A DNA stretch of 64,000 nt from Paraglaciecola algarum (GTDB lineage Bacteria > Pseudomonadota > Gammaproteobacteria > Enterobacterales > Alteromonadaceae), in contig NZ_JAKGAS010000001.1 in the NCBI RefSeq assembly GCF_021532655.1, forward strand, positions 124,001 through 188,000, written 5' to 3'. Below the pieces are notes generated by a model, which was given only the letters and a program-made list of their open reading frames with translations, did no database searches and was not told the origin of the DNA. Of the stretch, positions 46,671 through 55,169 are shown piece after piece. How positions within the stretch are numbered: position 1 is the first letter of the stretch; each line of letters starts with the position of its first letter. The translations under genes were made by a program, and so were the position numbers.

Positions 46671-48254
46671 TTAATGTGCCGCCGGAGTGGCTGCACCAGA
46701 TGTCACTGTGTGGTGTTCTATCAGGTGTATGTCATACAACCATTCTGTCGCTTCGTACAATCCCAAGTAAGTTGCCGCTAAACCTACAAGTGTCAGTACA
46801 ATTGTATAAGGCAAAGCCATATACACCATAGTGCCATATGATAATCTAAGTAACGGTGCAATAGCCGAGGTTAATAAGAATAAAAATGCCGCTTGGCCAT
46901 TTGGAGTGGCAACACTGGGTAAGTTGGTTCCTGTGTTAATGGCTACCGCTAACATGTCGAATTGGTCGCGGGTAATTGCACCATTGTTTAATGCAGCTGT
47001 GACTTCAGTAATATACACAGAGCCTACAAATACATTGTCACTGACCATAGACAGTAAACCATTAGCTAAATAGAACATCACCAATTGGGTTTTGCCCTCA
47101 AAGGTTAATACCCAAGTGATAACTGGCGTAAATAAGCTTTGGTCGATTATCACCGCTACCACACCAAAGAACACACATAACAAAGCAGTAAAGGGTAAGG
47201 CTTCTTCAAAGGCTTTACCTATTGAGTGTTCGTCGATGACGCCACTCATACTGGTGGCTAAAACAATAATTGATAAGCCGATAAGGCCTACTGCGGCAAA
47301 ATGTCCTGCTAAACCTACAACCAACCATAATGCAATTAAAGCTTGTACGCCAAGCTTTGCTTTATCTTGTATCGTTAAGTTTGCCGTGGTGTATTTATCA
47401 TAATCCGTTAATATTTCTCGAACCACAGGAGGTATTTGAGCACCGTAATTAAATAGCTTGAATTTTTCTACTACATAGGTAGTCGTTAAGCCAGCAAAAA
47501 ATACTGGGATGGTGATCGGAGACATACGAATGAAAAACTCTACAAAGTCCCAGCCAGCCTTATCAGCAATGATCAGGTTTTGAGGTTCGCCTACCATAGT
47601 CATTACACCACCTAATGCCGTGCCCACGCCAGCATGCATCATTAAATTACGTAAAAAAGCTCTAAAGTTCTCTAAGTCATCACGACTTAAGTGCGGTACT
47701 TCTTCGTCTTGAGAGTGATCGTGTTCAGCATGAAAGTCTTTTCCTGAAGCAACCTTATGGTAAATAGAGTAGAACCCGAGCCCAACGGTTATGATAACAG
47801 CGACTACGGTTAAGGCATCTAAAAACGCTGATAGAAATGCACAAGCAGCAGCAAAAGCTATGGATAGGGCTATTTTATTTTTGAGTTTTAATAATAATTT
47901 TGTAAAAAGAAAGAGTAACAAGTCTTTCATAAAGTAGATGCCAGCTACCATGAACACTAATAATAGAATAACTTCTATGTTGACCACCATTTCATGTTTC
48001 ATGTGTTCTGGGGTGGTCATGCCAATAAATAATGCTTCCATCAGCAATAAGCCCCCCGGCTGCAATGGATAACACTTAAGCGCCATGGCTAGTGTAAATA
48101 TAAACTCTAAGACTAAGGCCCAGCCAGCTATGTAGGGGTTAACTATAAATAAAATTGGGTTAATAATTAGAAAAGCGATAATGGCTTGTTTATACCAACT
48201 AGGTGCTTTTCCTAAAAAGTTTGCGGCTATGGCTTGTGGTAAAGACATCTGCAT
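46671..48254 (-). CDS. nhaB: Na+/H+ antiporter NhaB
   Basis: A 527-residue sodium/proton antiporter with about 12 transmembrane helices, used for sodium export and pH balance. The start [23 protein letters not shown] lines up with E. coli NhaB ([20 protein letters not shown]), which favours ATG 48254, with AAGGAA about eight bases upstream. Conserved runs [29 protein letters not shown] and [17 protein letters not shown] are present. A His-rich cytoplasmic stretch is visible ([11 protein letters not shown]). It is divergent from fadR and upstream of dsbB, as in E. coli and Vibrio. Confidence 0.95.
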   Translation of the reverse strand: MQMSLPQAIAANFLGKAPSWYKQAIIAFLIINPILFIVNPYIAGWALVLEFIFTLAMALKCYPLQPGGLLLMEALFIGMTTPEHMKHEMVVNIEVILLLVFMVAGIYFMKDLLLFLFTKLLLKLKNKIALSIAFAAACAFLSAFLDALTVVAVIITVGLGFYSIYHKVASGKDFHAEHDHSQDEEVPHLSRDDLENFRAFLRNLMMHAGVGTALGGVMTMVGEPQNLIIADKAGWDFVEFFIRMSPITIPVFFAGLTTTYVVEKFKLFNYGAQIPPVVREILTDYDKYTTANLTIQDKAKLGVQALIALWLVVGLAGHFAAVGLIGLSIIVLATSMSGVIDEHSIGKAFEEALPFTALLCVFFGVVAVIIDQSLFTPVITWVLTFEGKTQLVMFYLANGLLSMVSDNVFVGSVYITEVTAALNNGAITRDQFDMLAVAINTGTNLPSVATPNGQAAFLFLLTSAIAPLLRLSYGTMVYMALPYTIVLTLVGLAATYLGLYEATEWLYDIHLIEHHTVTSGAATPAAH

Positions 48255-48421
48255 ATGCAATATTCCTTGCAAATTTTATAATTGTTAAATTTTACAGGGC
48301 TTCAGTGTAAACAAAAAATCTCGTAAAATCCCCTAGTTACAAAATATTTAATAAAATATTTTACCTTTTATCGGGGGGGAATAGCGGTAAGTGAAAAGTT
48401 TCGTTGTTCCCAACAAAAATC

Positions 48422-48438
48422 ATCTGGTACAATCAGTT
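48422..48438 (+). promoter_or_regulatory. possible FadR operator upstream of fadR
   Basis: ATCTGGTACAATCAGTT matches the FadR palindrome AACTGGTCNGACCAGTT at 12 of 16 fixed positions. It lies 41 bases before the fadR start, in the nhaB/fadR divergent region, so autoregulation is plausible. Confidence 0.5.
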
Positions 48439-48478
48439 TCGAAAATTAAAACAAAAACTATAACGAAGTGAGTTGTTG

Positions 48479-49189
48479 ATGATATACAAGGCCCAAAGCC
48501 CTGCTGGATTCGCAGAAGAATATATAGTTGAGTCTATCTGGAGCGGAAGATTTCCCCCTGGAACCATATTACCTGCTGAACGAGAGTTATCAGAGTTAAT
48601 TGGTGTGACTCGAACTACTTTACGTGAAGTGCTACAGCGCTTGGCCCGCGATGGCTGGTTAACTATTCAACATGGAAAACCCACTAAAGTGAATAACTTC
48701 TGGGAAACTTCAGGTTTGAATATTTTAGAAACCTTAGCGCGTCTAGACGAGGACGGCATTTCTGAATTGGTTGACCATTTATTAGCGGCCCGAACTAATT
48801 TAAGTGCTGTTTATATTCGTGGTGCTATTCGTAATAATCAACAAGAATGTATTGACCAACTCAATAAATATAGTGACATTCCTGATGACGCTCAACATTT
48901 TGCAGACAGCGACTATCAGCTTCATCATGATTTAGCGGTAGCTTCTGGTAACCCAGTTTACATTTTAATGATGAATGGTTTTAGAGGGTTATACTCTAGG
49001 ATTGGTGCATATTATTTTAAAACTCAAAAATCACGTGATTTGACCCGTGGTTATTACAGTCAACTATTATCCTTAGCTGAAAAAGGGGATTATCAACAAG
49101 TAGCTATGACTTTACGTAATTACGGCATTGAAAGTGGTAAAATTTGGCAAGAAATACGTGACGATATACCTAAAGGTATTGTTGATTAA
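48479..49189 (+). CDS. fadR: FadR, fatty acid metabolism regulator
   Basis: A 236-residue GntR-family regulator almost identical to E. coli FadR across the DNA-binding domain ([70 protein letters not shown]). The C-terminal acyl-CoA-binding domain is also recognisable. It represses beta-oxidation genes and activates unsaturated fatty acid synthesis until long-chain acyl-CoA binds. ATG 48479 was chosen over the TTG at 48473. fadH at the right end of the window may be among the pathways it influences. Confidence 0.96.
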   Translation: MIYKAQSPAGFAEEYIVESIWSGRFPPGTILPAERELSELIGVTRTTLREVLQRLARDGWLTIQHGKPTKVNNFWETSGLNILETLARLDEDGISELVDHLLAARTNLSAVYIRGAIRNNQQECIDQLNKYSDIPDDAQHFADSDYQLHHDLAVASGNPVYILMMNGFRGLYSRIGAYYFKTQKSRDLTRGYYSQLLSLAEKGDYQQVAMTLRNYGIESGKIWQEIRDDIPKGIVD

Positions 49190-49215
49190 TCAGCTTCATT
49201 TTTAACATTTATTCT

Positions 49216-49242
49216 AAAGCCAACTATTCAGTTGGCTTTTTT
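49216..49242 (+). terminator. intrinsic terminator of fadR
   Basis: AAAGCCAACT-ATTC-AGTTGGCTTT is a perfect 10-bp stem followed by TTT, beginning 26 bases after the fadR stop. Confidence 0.88.
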
Positions 49243-49374
49243 GATGGTTTTATTTTTATTATCTCCTTTTATGTTTTTTCAGATAAATAAATATTTTGTC
49301 TAAATTTTCTGATAGTTAGTTTATAGTGCTGAGCGATTTATAATTTAGAATGTAAATTTAGTTTAAATAGGTGA

Positions 49375-49770
49375 ATGATGAAAAAATTAGTTTTAATGTT
49401 AATTTGTTACTTTGGAGTATCGACTATGGCAAATGCAGAACAACAAAAAATAGCAGAGGGTGGCTTCGTACATACGGTATTTTTCTGGCTAAATAATCCA
49501 GACAATACTCAAGAGCGTGAGGCTTTTGAAAATCACTTAACTAAATTTATTGACGCTTCTAAATACGTTAAAAGCAAACATATTGGTACTAAAGCATCAT
49601 CACCTAGAGATGTTGTCGATAGTAGTTACGATTATTGTTTAATCGTAACCTTTGCCAATAAAGAAGAGCAAGATAAATATCAAACTGAAGATGTTCACTT
49701 AACTTTTGTTAAAGATGCTGCTCATTTATGGAAAAATGTAGTGGTGTATGACTCAAATAGTATTTTGTAG
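49375..49770 (+). CDS. secreted Dabb-domain (stress-responsive alpha/beta barrel) protein
   Basis: A 131-residue protein with a signal peptide (KKLVLMLICYFGVSTMANA, cleavage before EQQ) and one Dabb domain: GGFVHTVFFWLNNP at the start and YDYCLIVTFANKEEQDKYQTEDVHLTFVKD at the end. The domain dimerises into a ferredoxin-like barrel. Its function in bacteria is poorly defined. Two ATG codons at 49375 and 49378 are possible; the second has better spacing from AGGTGA. It precedes the LETM1-like gene by 13 bases. Confidence 0.82.
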   Translation: MMKKLVLMLICYFGVSTMANAEQQKIAEGGFVHTVFFWLNNPDNTQEREAFENHLTKFIDASKYVKSKHIGTKASSPRDVVDSSYDYCLIVTFANKEEQDKYQTEDVHLTFVKDAAHLWKNVVVYDSNSIL

Positions 49771-49783
49771 CTTTTAACTCAAT

Positions 49784-50170
49784 ATGAAAGTGTGGTTGTC
49801 AATTTTTACCAGTCCTGTAAGAGTTGTTAGGATCAAGAAAAAAAAAGGTAAGGTAAAGCTTAGACGGCAAATGCTGAAAGTTAAAATGGCACTTCGACAA
49901 GAGTCTGCAGAAACCAAAAGTATGCTGATTATTTATCGAAAATATACTATGGGTCTAGCGACAGAAGAAGAAATGAGTGTGGCTAATGCCCAGTTTTTTG
50001 ATGTAATTAAAGGTTTAGGTATAGGTGTATTTGCCCTGTTGCCATTTGCACCATTAACTATTCCTATAGCTATTAAGCTAGGGCGAATGGTAGGGGTTGA
50101 GATCCTTCCAAGTTCTTTTGTGACCCTTGAAAAACCGACAAAAAGCAGGATAACAATAAAAGATGAGTAA
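49784..50170 (+). CDS. LETM1-like (RBD-like) protein
   Basis: A 128-residue basic protein. The C-terminal half (LATEEEMSVANAQFFDVIKGLG, then a hydrophobic helix with LLPFAPLTIPIAIKLGRMVGVEILPSSF) resembles the LETM1 membrane/ribosome-binding region known from mitochondrial LETM1. The N-terminal 45 residues are Lys/Arg-rich. Bacterial members are uncharacterised. The hydrophobic helix could anchor it to the membrane. It follows the Dabb gene by 13 bases and is probably cotranscribed. Confidence 0.65.
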   Translation: MKVWLSIFTSPVRVVRIKKKKGKVKLRRQMLKVKMALRQESAETKSMLIIYRKYTMGLATEEEMSVANAQFFDVIKGLGIGVFALLPFAPLTIPIAIKLGRMVGVEILPSSFVTLEKPTKSRITIKDE

Positions 50171-50326
50171 GCTACTATTGTTAGCCTTGTTTTTGTCAAT
50201 GCATGTGTTTAGATTAAGTAGGAGTTAAAACTAAGTTTTGAATAGGCTTTGATGCTTTGTTGTGACCTTTAACAAAAATTCAAGTTCAATGAGTATTAGT
50301 AAATTACGAAAACATGGGATTTCGAT

Positions 50327-51796
50327 TTGTTAGATAAAAAATTTAACACTAACTACACCATAGGTGTAGATTCAGTTGTAAGAGCCATTAGCGGTAAATC
50401 CAGAGGGCAAAAATCTCTGTTTAAACAAGCTGAAGAGTACTTTCAAAATGAACCTGAAAATAAACGTAAATTACAGGAACTGACTGAGCAGGTCACTACG
50501 TTACAAAAAGAGTTAGATGCAACACCACTTTTCAAATTTAAGCCTAAGATTAAGTTATTAAAATTAGAAAAATTAGAAAAAGAATTAAATAATGAACAAC
50601 TCGTCCAAAATAAGGCCCGTTTAGTTCGGTTGCACAGTGCGATTGATGTGTGTTTAAAGATTTTATCTTTAACTGAAGGGGCCGATTTCGATGAAACTCA
50701 ACTTAAAAGTGCTAAGTATTTATCTACCATATTGTTATTCTCACCCGGCGAAGGTAAACGACTTGCAGAGTTGCACCAATCGCTCAAACCTTCGTACCGA
50801 GCGGTATTAAGCCTTAGATTGCTAGACAAGCTATTAATGGGAAAGGGTATTAAAAATGCACATATACTTGCATATTATGATCCGCAAACCAGATATGAAA
50901 TAGGTAAGCCCGATAGTGTTTGTTTTACTCAATCAATTGTATTACCCATAATGTTTGCGGCCATTTTTCAAGAAGTTGGCCTACAACATCCGAAACTGAC
51001 AGTGTTACTCGAAGGTTTGCAGGGGGACCAAGATCGTTATCGAACTTTAGATAAAGATGAACGTGTTAAAGTGACTAAGTTAACTAACAAATTTACCTTA
51101 GAGTATTTACAAGAAGGGTTAGGTATACAACAAGGGATTATAGGCACAGCAGAAGATAAAAAAGCTTTTCTCGAAGCTGAAAATAAACGTATTCAATTTC
51201 AGTTAAATTTGGTGAAAGATGCCAGTTCAACTAAGGTTGGCACTAGTGAGATAATCCGTATTCCGCAAATATATTCATCGATAATATTTTCTACAAAACG
51301 AGAATTTTCAAAAAGTACTCTGCCAAATGCCTCGGTATTGATTGCTCAATTAGCCAGTAAAAACAAAATCAGTAGCCAAGTCGCTAATGCCTTTATTAGT
51401 ATTGTGGGTAAGTTTCCTATGGGCTATGGAGTGGTATATTTACCTAAAGATATGCGTGGTATTGAGTTAAATCATTATGAATATGCAATTGTGATTGGAT
51501 TGAATCCAGCCAAATTGGATGAGCCCAATTGTCGTTTAGTGAGCAGAAATTTACTGTTTTCTGAATACGGAAAAAATGAGGTGATTGAAACCAGTCGCAA
51601 TATGCATTATGAAACAGCTAGAAAAAAACTAAAAAGAGTAGACCCCAAAAAATTACTACAAATTAGACAAACTCTAACTCATAAATTTGATCCTAAAAAA
51701 GCTCAACAATTAATTCCGTTGTATTGGGAGGGCTACAACTATTTTATAGTAGAAGGGTATCAAAACCTGTGGAATCAAGTGGCACAAGAAGAATAA
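50327..51796 (+). CDS. protein of unknown function, possible degenerate HD-GYP domain
   Basis: A 489-residue soluble protein with a coiled-coil stretch at about residues 45-95 (NKRKLQELTEQVTTLQKEL). The segment CFTQSIVLPIMFAAIFQEVGLQHPKL to FTLEYLQEGLG and the later run SIVGKFPMGYGVVYLPKDMRGIELNHYEYAIVIGLNPAKLDEPNCRLV follow the order of an HD-GYP phosphodiesterase core and its C-terminal tail. The metal-binding HD and GYP motifs are not visible, so catalysis is unlikely. The start is TTG 50327, with GGGAT upstream. The family assignment is tentative. Confidence 0.6.
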   Translation: MLDKKFNTNYTIGVDSVVRAISGKSRGQKSLFKQAEEYFQNEPENKRKLQELTEQVTTLQKELDATPLFKFKPKIKLLKLEKLEKELNNEQLVQNKARLVRLHSAIDVCLKILSLTEGADFDETQLKSAKYLSTILLFSPGEGKRLAELHQSLKPSYRAVLSLRLLDKLLMGKGIKNAHILAYYDPQTRYEIGKPDSVCFTQSIVLPIMFAAIFQEVGLQHPKLTVLLEGLQGDQDRYRTLDKDERVKVTKLTNKFTLEYLQEGLGIQQGIIGTAEDKKAFLEAENKRIQFQLNLVKDASSTKVGTSEIIRIPQIYSSIIFSTKREFSKSTLPNASVLIAQLASKNKISSQVANAFISIVGKFPMGYGVVYLPKDMRGIELNHYEYAIVIGLNPAKLDEPNCRLVSRNLLFSEYGKNEVIETSRNMHYETARKKLKRVDPKKLLQIRQTLTHKFDPKKAQQLIPLYWEGYNYFIVEGYQNLWNQVAQEE

Positions 51797-51943
51797 GTCA
51801 AACGTCTGCTTTTTTTACATTCAAATCTAATTATTTGTTTCTTGAACGCTATTTTATTGTAATTTATGATTTTTTATTTTGGCGTTAAATTTGCTTGGGA
51901 ATAAATGTTAATTCATTTCTTTTTAAACAGTAGGGAATCAAAT

Positions 51944-52561
51944 ATGTTTAAGAAAGCTTTTGCCTGTTTAATTTTAGTTTGTGCTAGCCAGGTTTCTGTC
52001 GCTTCGTTCATTACCCATAACGGATATACCTTAGATACAGACACCAATATTGTGTCAGATGGTACTTTAGAATGGCTGCAATGGGATGAAACCCTGGGCC
52101 AATTCGCAGCCTCAGCCATAGGAAGTTTTGCTGGATGGCGCCTTGCTTCCTCCAGAGATATGATTTCATTATTTAGTGATTTTGGTTTTGACTGGAATTT
52201 ATCAACACCTGTAATAGAGTCAAATGTGATAAATTTTGTATCATTATTTGGAGACACTCAATCTGGGGCTAGAAAATCCAGTGCGGCTTTATTTAGCGCA
52301 GATTTTATTAATAATGGTCTTGCTAATGTATTTGAAAGTTATGAGACTGGTTTATTTAGAAAACGGACCATAGACGTAGGTTATGTTTTAGACCCTATCA
52401 ATTTACTTAATTTTCCTTGGTTTAATAAAGAAGATTTTGGTGTGGCTCTAGTACGTGACGTTGAAGATGTGCCTGTACCAGCTAGCTTATCTATTTTGTT
52501 ATTTGGCCTAGCTGGTGTACTTCTGCGCTCTAAGAGACATGCTTACACCAATCCATCTTAA
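51944..52561 (+). CDS. PEP-CTERM sorting-domain protein
   Basis: A 205-residue secreted protein. It has a signal peptide (MFKKAFACLILVCASQVSVA) and a C-terminal PEP-CTERM-like tail, VPVPASLSILLFGLAGVLLRSKR: a VPxP motif, a hydrophobic helix and a basic end, recognised by exosortase. No exosortase is in the window. The middle (EWLQWDETLGQFAA, FAGWRLASSRDMISLF) has no enzyme motif I know. ATG 51944 has an AGGGAA ribosome site. The final residues and the stop codon lie in the left end of repeat copy 2, so the original C-terminus may have been altered. Confidence 0.8.
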   Translation: MFKKAFACLILVCASQVSVASFITHNGYTLDTDTNIVSDGTLEWLQWDETLGQFAASAIGSFAGWRLASSRDMISLFSDFGFDWNLSTPVIESNVINFVSLFGDTQSGARKSSAALFSADFINNGLANVFESYETGLFRKRTIDVGYVLDPINLLNFPWFNKEDFGVALVRDVEDVPVPASLSILLFGLAGVLLRSKRHAYTNPS

Positions 52562-52841
52562 TATGTGATCACTCAGAATGCATCCAGCGGATTTTGATTA
52601 AGGCGTCGCTGCACAGTAATGGTTGTTCCCTTTCAAATAGCGAGAACCAGCTCCTTTTTTAAAAATAGGCGCAAAAGTCGCTGGGGCATTCCTTTCAGGC
52701 GAGTTTTAAAAGAGTTGACTCTGTGTTGCATGACCTTGAAAGAGAACTCGTTGTCTTTTAATAAATAGCTATCAATCATGCGCCTTGATTAAACCCTTTT
52801 AAACTCTCGCTGAGTGACTAGATATCAAGATTTGAATAGTT
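52547..52841. mobile_element. MITE-like dispersed repeat, copy 2
   Basis: About 295 bases sharing most of its length with the copy at 40518-40784, including CCATCTTAATATGT near the left end, GTAATGGTTGTTCCCTTTC and TTTCAGGCGAGTTTTAAAAG in the middle and TTTAAACTCTCGCTGAGTGA on the right. It is about 30 bases longer because of an internal segment near 52718-52750. The left end overlaps the stop codon of the PEP-CTERM gene; the edges are diverged, so the limits are approximate. Confidence 0.72.
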
Positions 52842-52853
52842 ATTAGAATAAAC

Positions 52854-52881
52854 AAAAATGGCACCAATAGGTGCCATTTTT
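52854..52881 (-). terminator. intrinsic terminator of the prolyl oligopeptidase gene
   Basis: AAAAATGGCACC-AATA-GGTGCCATTTTT is a perfect 12-bp stem with flanking T/A runs. On the minus strand it ends in five T residues and lies 21 bases beyond the oligopeptidase stop. Confidence 0.88.
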
Positions 52882-52902
52882 AGTTAGTAAACACAGCCAA
52901 TA

Positions 52903-55056
52903 TTATTTAGCTTCTAATCCCATGTTGTAGAGGATAAATCCATAAATATCAGCATATTGTTCAATAGTTTTGCTAATTGGTGTGCCTGCACCGTGCCCGG
53001 CATTTGTCTCAATACGGATCAAGGTTGGATTTGGCCCAGTATGTTTGGCTTGTAACTCTGCTGCAAATTTAAATGAGTGGGCTGGCACTACGCGGTCGTC
53101 ATGATCGCCCGTTGTCACTAGTGTTGCTGGATACTCTACATTTGATTTAACATTATGTACTGGCGAATAACCTAGCAGATATTCAAACATTTCTTTATTT
53201 TGCTCGGAAGTACCATAGTCATATGCCCAACCAGCACCTGAGGTAAAGGTGTGGTATCGCAACATATCTAAAACACCTACCGCTGGTAAAGCCACTTTAA
53301 ACAAATCAGGACGCTGCAACATCACCGCGCCTGCTAACAAACCTCCGTTAGAGCCACCACGAATAGCTAAGTAGTCACTGGATGTATATTTTTCTTTGGT
53401 TAGGTATTCAGCAGCGGCAATAAAATCATCAAACACGTTTTGTTTCTTAAGAGTAATACCGGCCTTATGCCATTTTTTACCATATTCACCACCGCCCCTT
53501 AAATTAGCTACGGCATAGACGCCACCTTGTTCTAACCAAGCCGCAGTAATAGAGCTAAAGCGAGGTTGAAGGCTAATGTTAAATCCACCGTAACCATATA
53601 AAATGGTTGGGTTTTTACCATTGAGCTCTAATCCTTTTTTAAAAGTTAAAATCATCGGGATGTTAGTGCCGTCTTTTGACTTATAAAAAACTTGTTTAGA
53701 GTCGTACTCTTGTGCTGCAAATCTCACCTTAGATTTGCGGTACTCGGTTGATACACCATCTTGGGTAGACAAACTATAGATAGTGCTAGGTGTGTTGTAA
53801 TTAGTAAAACTGTAATACAAAGATCCTTGATCTTCTTTGCCTTTGAAACCACTGGCGGTGCCTAAACTAGGTAAATCAATGGTTCTAACTAACTTGCCGT
53901 TTTTATCGAGTTGTTTAACTTCAGAAACCGCGTCAATCATATAGTGAGCAAATATATAACCGCCACCAGTGACGGCTTTAAGTACATTCTCTGTTTCAGG
54001 GATAAAGTCTTGCCAGTTTTCTGGTGCAGGGTTGTTTGCATCCACTTTTACCACTTTTTTATTTGGCGCGTTTAGGTTGGTTTCAAACAATAAATCTGAG
54101 CCGTCTGAATCAAGTAACTCAGTGTCTGAATCAAAGTTATCTAAAATAGTCACCAATTCACTATTGGGTTTAGTGAGATCTTTGATAAATAATTTATTAC
54201 CAGCGGTTGATTTTGCGGCATCTATTATTAAATATTTATCGTCTTTAGTGACTTTGGTATCTACATATCGGTATTTTTGTTGTTCTGTGCCGCCAAATAT
54301 AAGTTTGTCGTCGTTTTGCTGAGTACCTAACTTGTGGTAATAAATTTTATGCTGGTCGGTTTTAGCTGACAGTTCACTACCTTGGGGTTTATCGTAACTC
54401 GCATAATAGAAGCCTTTATTTTTAAACCAAGAAATATCAGAAAACTTAATGTCTTCAAGTCGGCTAGTCACTTCTTCAAGGGTTTCTGTATTAATGGTGA
54501 TAGCCGTGCGCCAATCACTGCCACCTTCTGAAATAAGGTAGGTTAAAAGGCTACCGTCGTTAGAAAAATAAGTACTTGATAGAGACGTAGTTCCATCTTG
54601 ACTAAAAGTGTTGGGGTCCAAAAACACTACCGGTTTTTCATCTTGTTTTTGGCGATATAATACCGACTGGTTCTGCAAGCCATCATTTTTATAAAAATAC
54701 TCATATGCCCCTTCTTTAAAAGGCGCACTAACTCTTTCGTAGTTTAATAACTCTGCCAATCTATTTTTTAATTTGTCGCGAAATGGAATATTTTCTAAAT
54801 AATCGAAGGTGACTTTGTTTTGCTCTTTAACCCACTGGGCTGTTTCGTCACTCATGTCGTCTTCTAACCAACGATAAGGATCAGCTACCTTAGTGCCAAA
54901 ATAATTATCTACTACGTCACCTTTTTTTGTTACAGGGTACACAATATTTGATTTTTCCATGGTTTCACTTGGTGATTGGGTTGTTTGTTCTGGTGGGTTT
55001 GAGTCGCAGGCGGCAAAGGCCATAACTAAACTTAATGTTATAAGTGGATACTTCAT
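52903..55056 (-). CDS. prolyl oligopeptidase (S9A), lipoprotein
   Basis: A 717-residue serine peptidase cutting short peptides after proline. The signal ends in a lipobox (VMAFAAC, Cys 18), predicting a membrane-anchored periplasmic enzyme. The propeller domain starts DPYRWLEDDMSDE. The alpha/beta hydrolase domain has the nucleophile in RGGSNGGLLAGA, the acid in GDHDDRVVPAHSFKF and the His in NAGHGAG. The substrate-binding NLRGGGEYGKKWHKAG is intact. 717 residues is typical. It is a single gene on the minus strand with its own terminator. Confidence 0.95.
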   Translation of the reverse strand: MKYPLITLSLVMAFAACDSNPPEQTTQSPSETMEKSNIVYPVTKKGDVVDNYFGTKVADPYRWLEDDMSDETAQWVKEQNKVTFDYLENIPFRDKLKNRLAELLNYERVSAPFKEGAYEYFYKNDGLQNQSVLYRQKQDEKPVVFLDPNTFSQDGTTSLSSTYFSNDGSLLTYLISEGGSDWRTAITINTETLEEVTSRLEDIKFSDISWFKNKGFYYASYDKPQGSELSAKTDQHKIYYHKLGTQQNDDKLIFGGTEQQKYRYVDTKVTKDDKYLIIDAAKSTAGNKLFIKDLTKPNSELVTILDNFDSDTELLDSDGSDLLFETNLNAPNKKVVKVDANNPAPENWQDFIPETENVLKAVTGGGYIFAHYMIDAVSEVKQLDKNGKLVRTIDLPSLGTASGFKGKEDQGSLYYSFTNYNTPSTIYSLSTQDGVSTEYRKSKVRFAAQEYDSKQVFYKSKDGTNIPMILTFKKGLELNGKNPTILYGYGGFNISLQPRFSSITAAWLEQGGVYAVANLRGGGEYGKKWHKAGITLKKQNVFDDFIAAAEYLTKEKYTSSDYLAIRGGSNGGLLAGAVMLQRPDLFKVALPAVGVLDMLRYHTFTSGAGWAYDYGTSEQNKEMFEYLLGYSPVHNVKSNVEYPATLVTTGDHDDRVVPAHSFKFAAELQAKHTGPNPTLIRIETNAGHGAGTPISKTIEQYADIYGFILYNMGLEAK

Positions 55057-55169
55057 AATTCCCCTAGGTTATATCTTATATTTTTAGCGGCGCTATTTTT
55101 GCAGATAGCGTCAATTTTGTATAGTGTTTACAGCCTCATTTTATAAGCTGATGTTAAGTTCTAGGTCTT

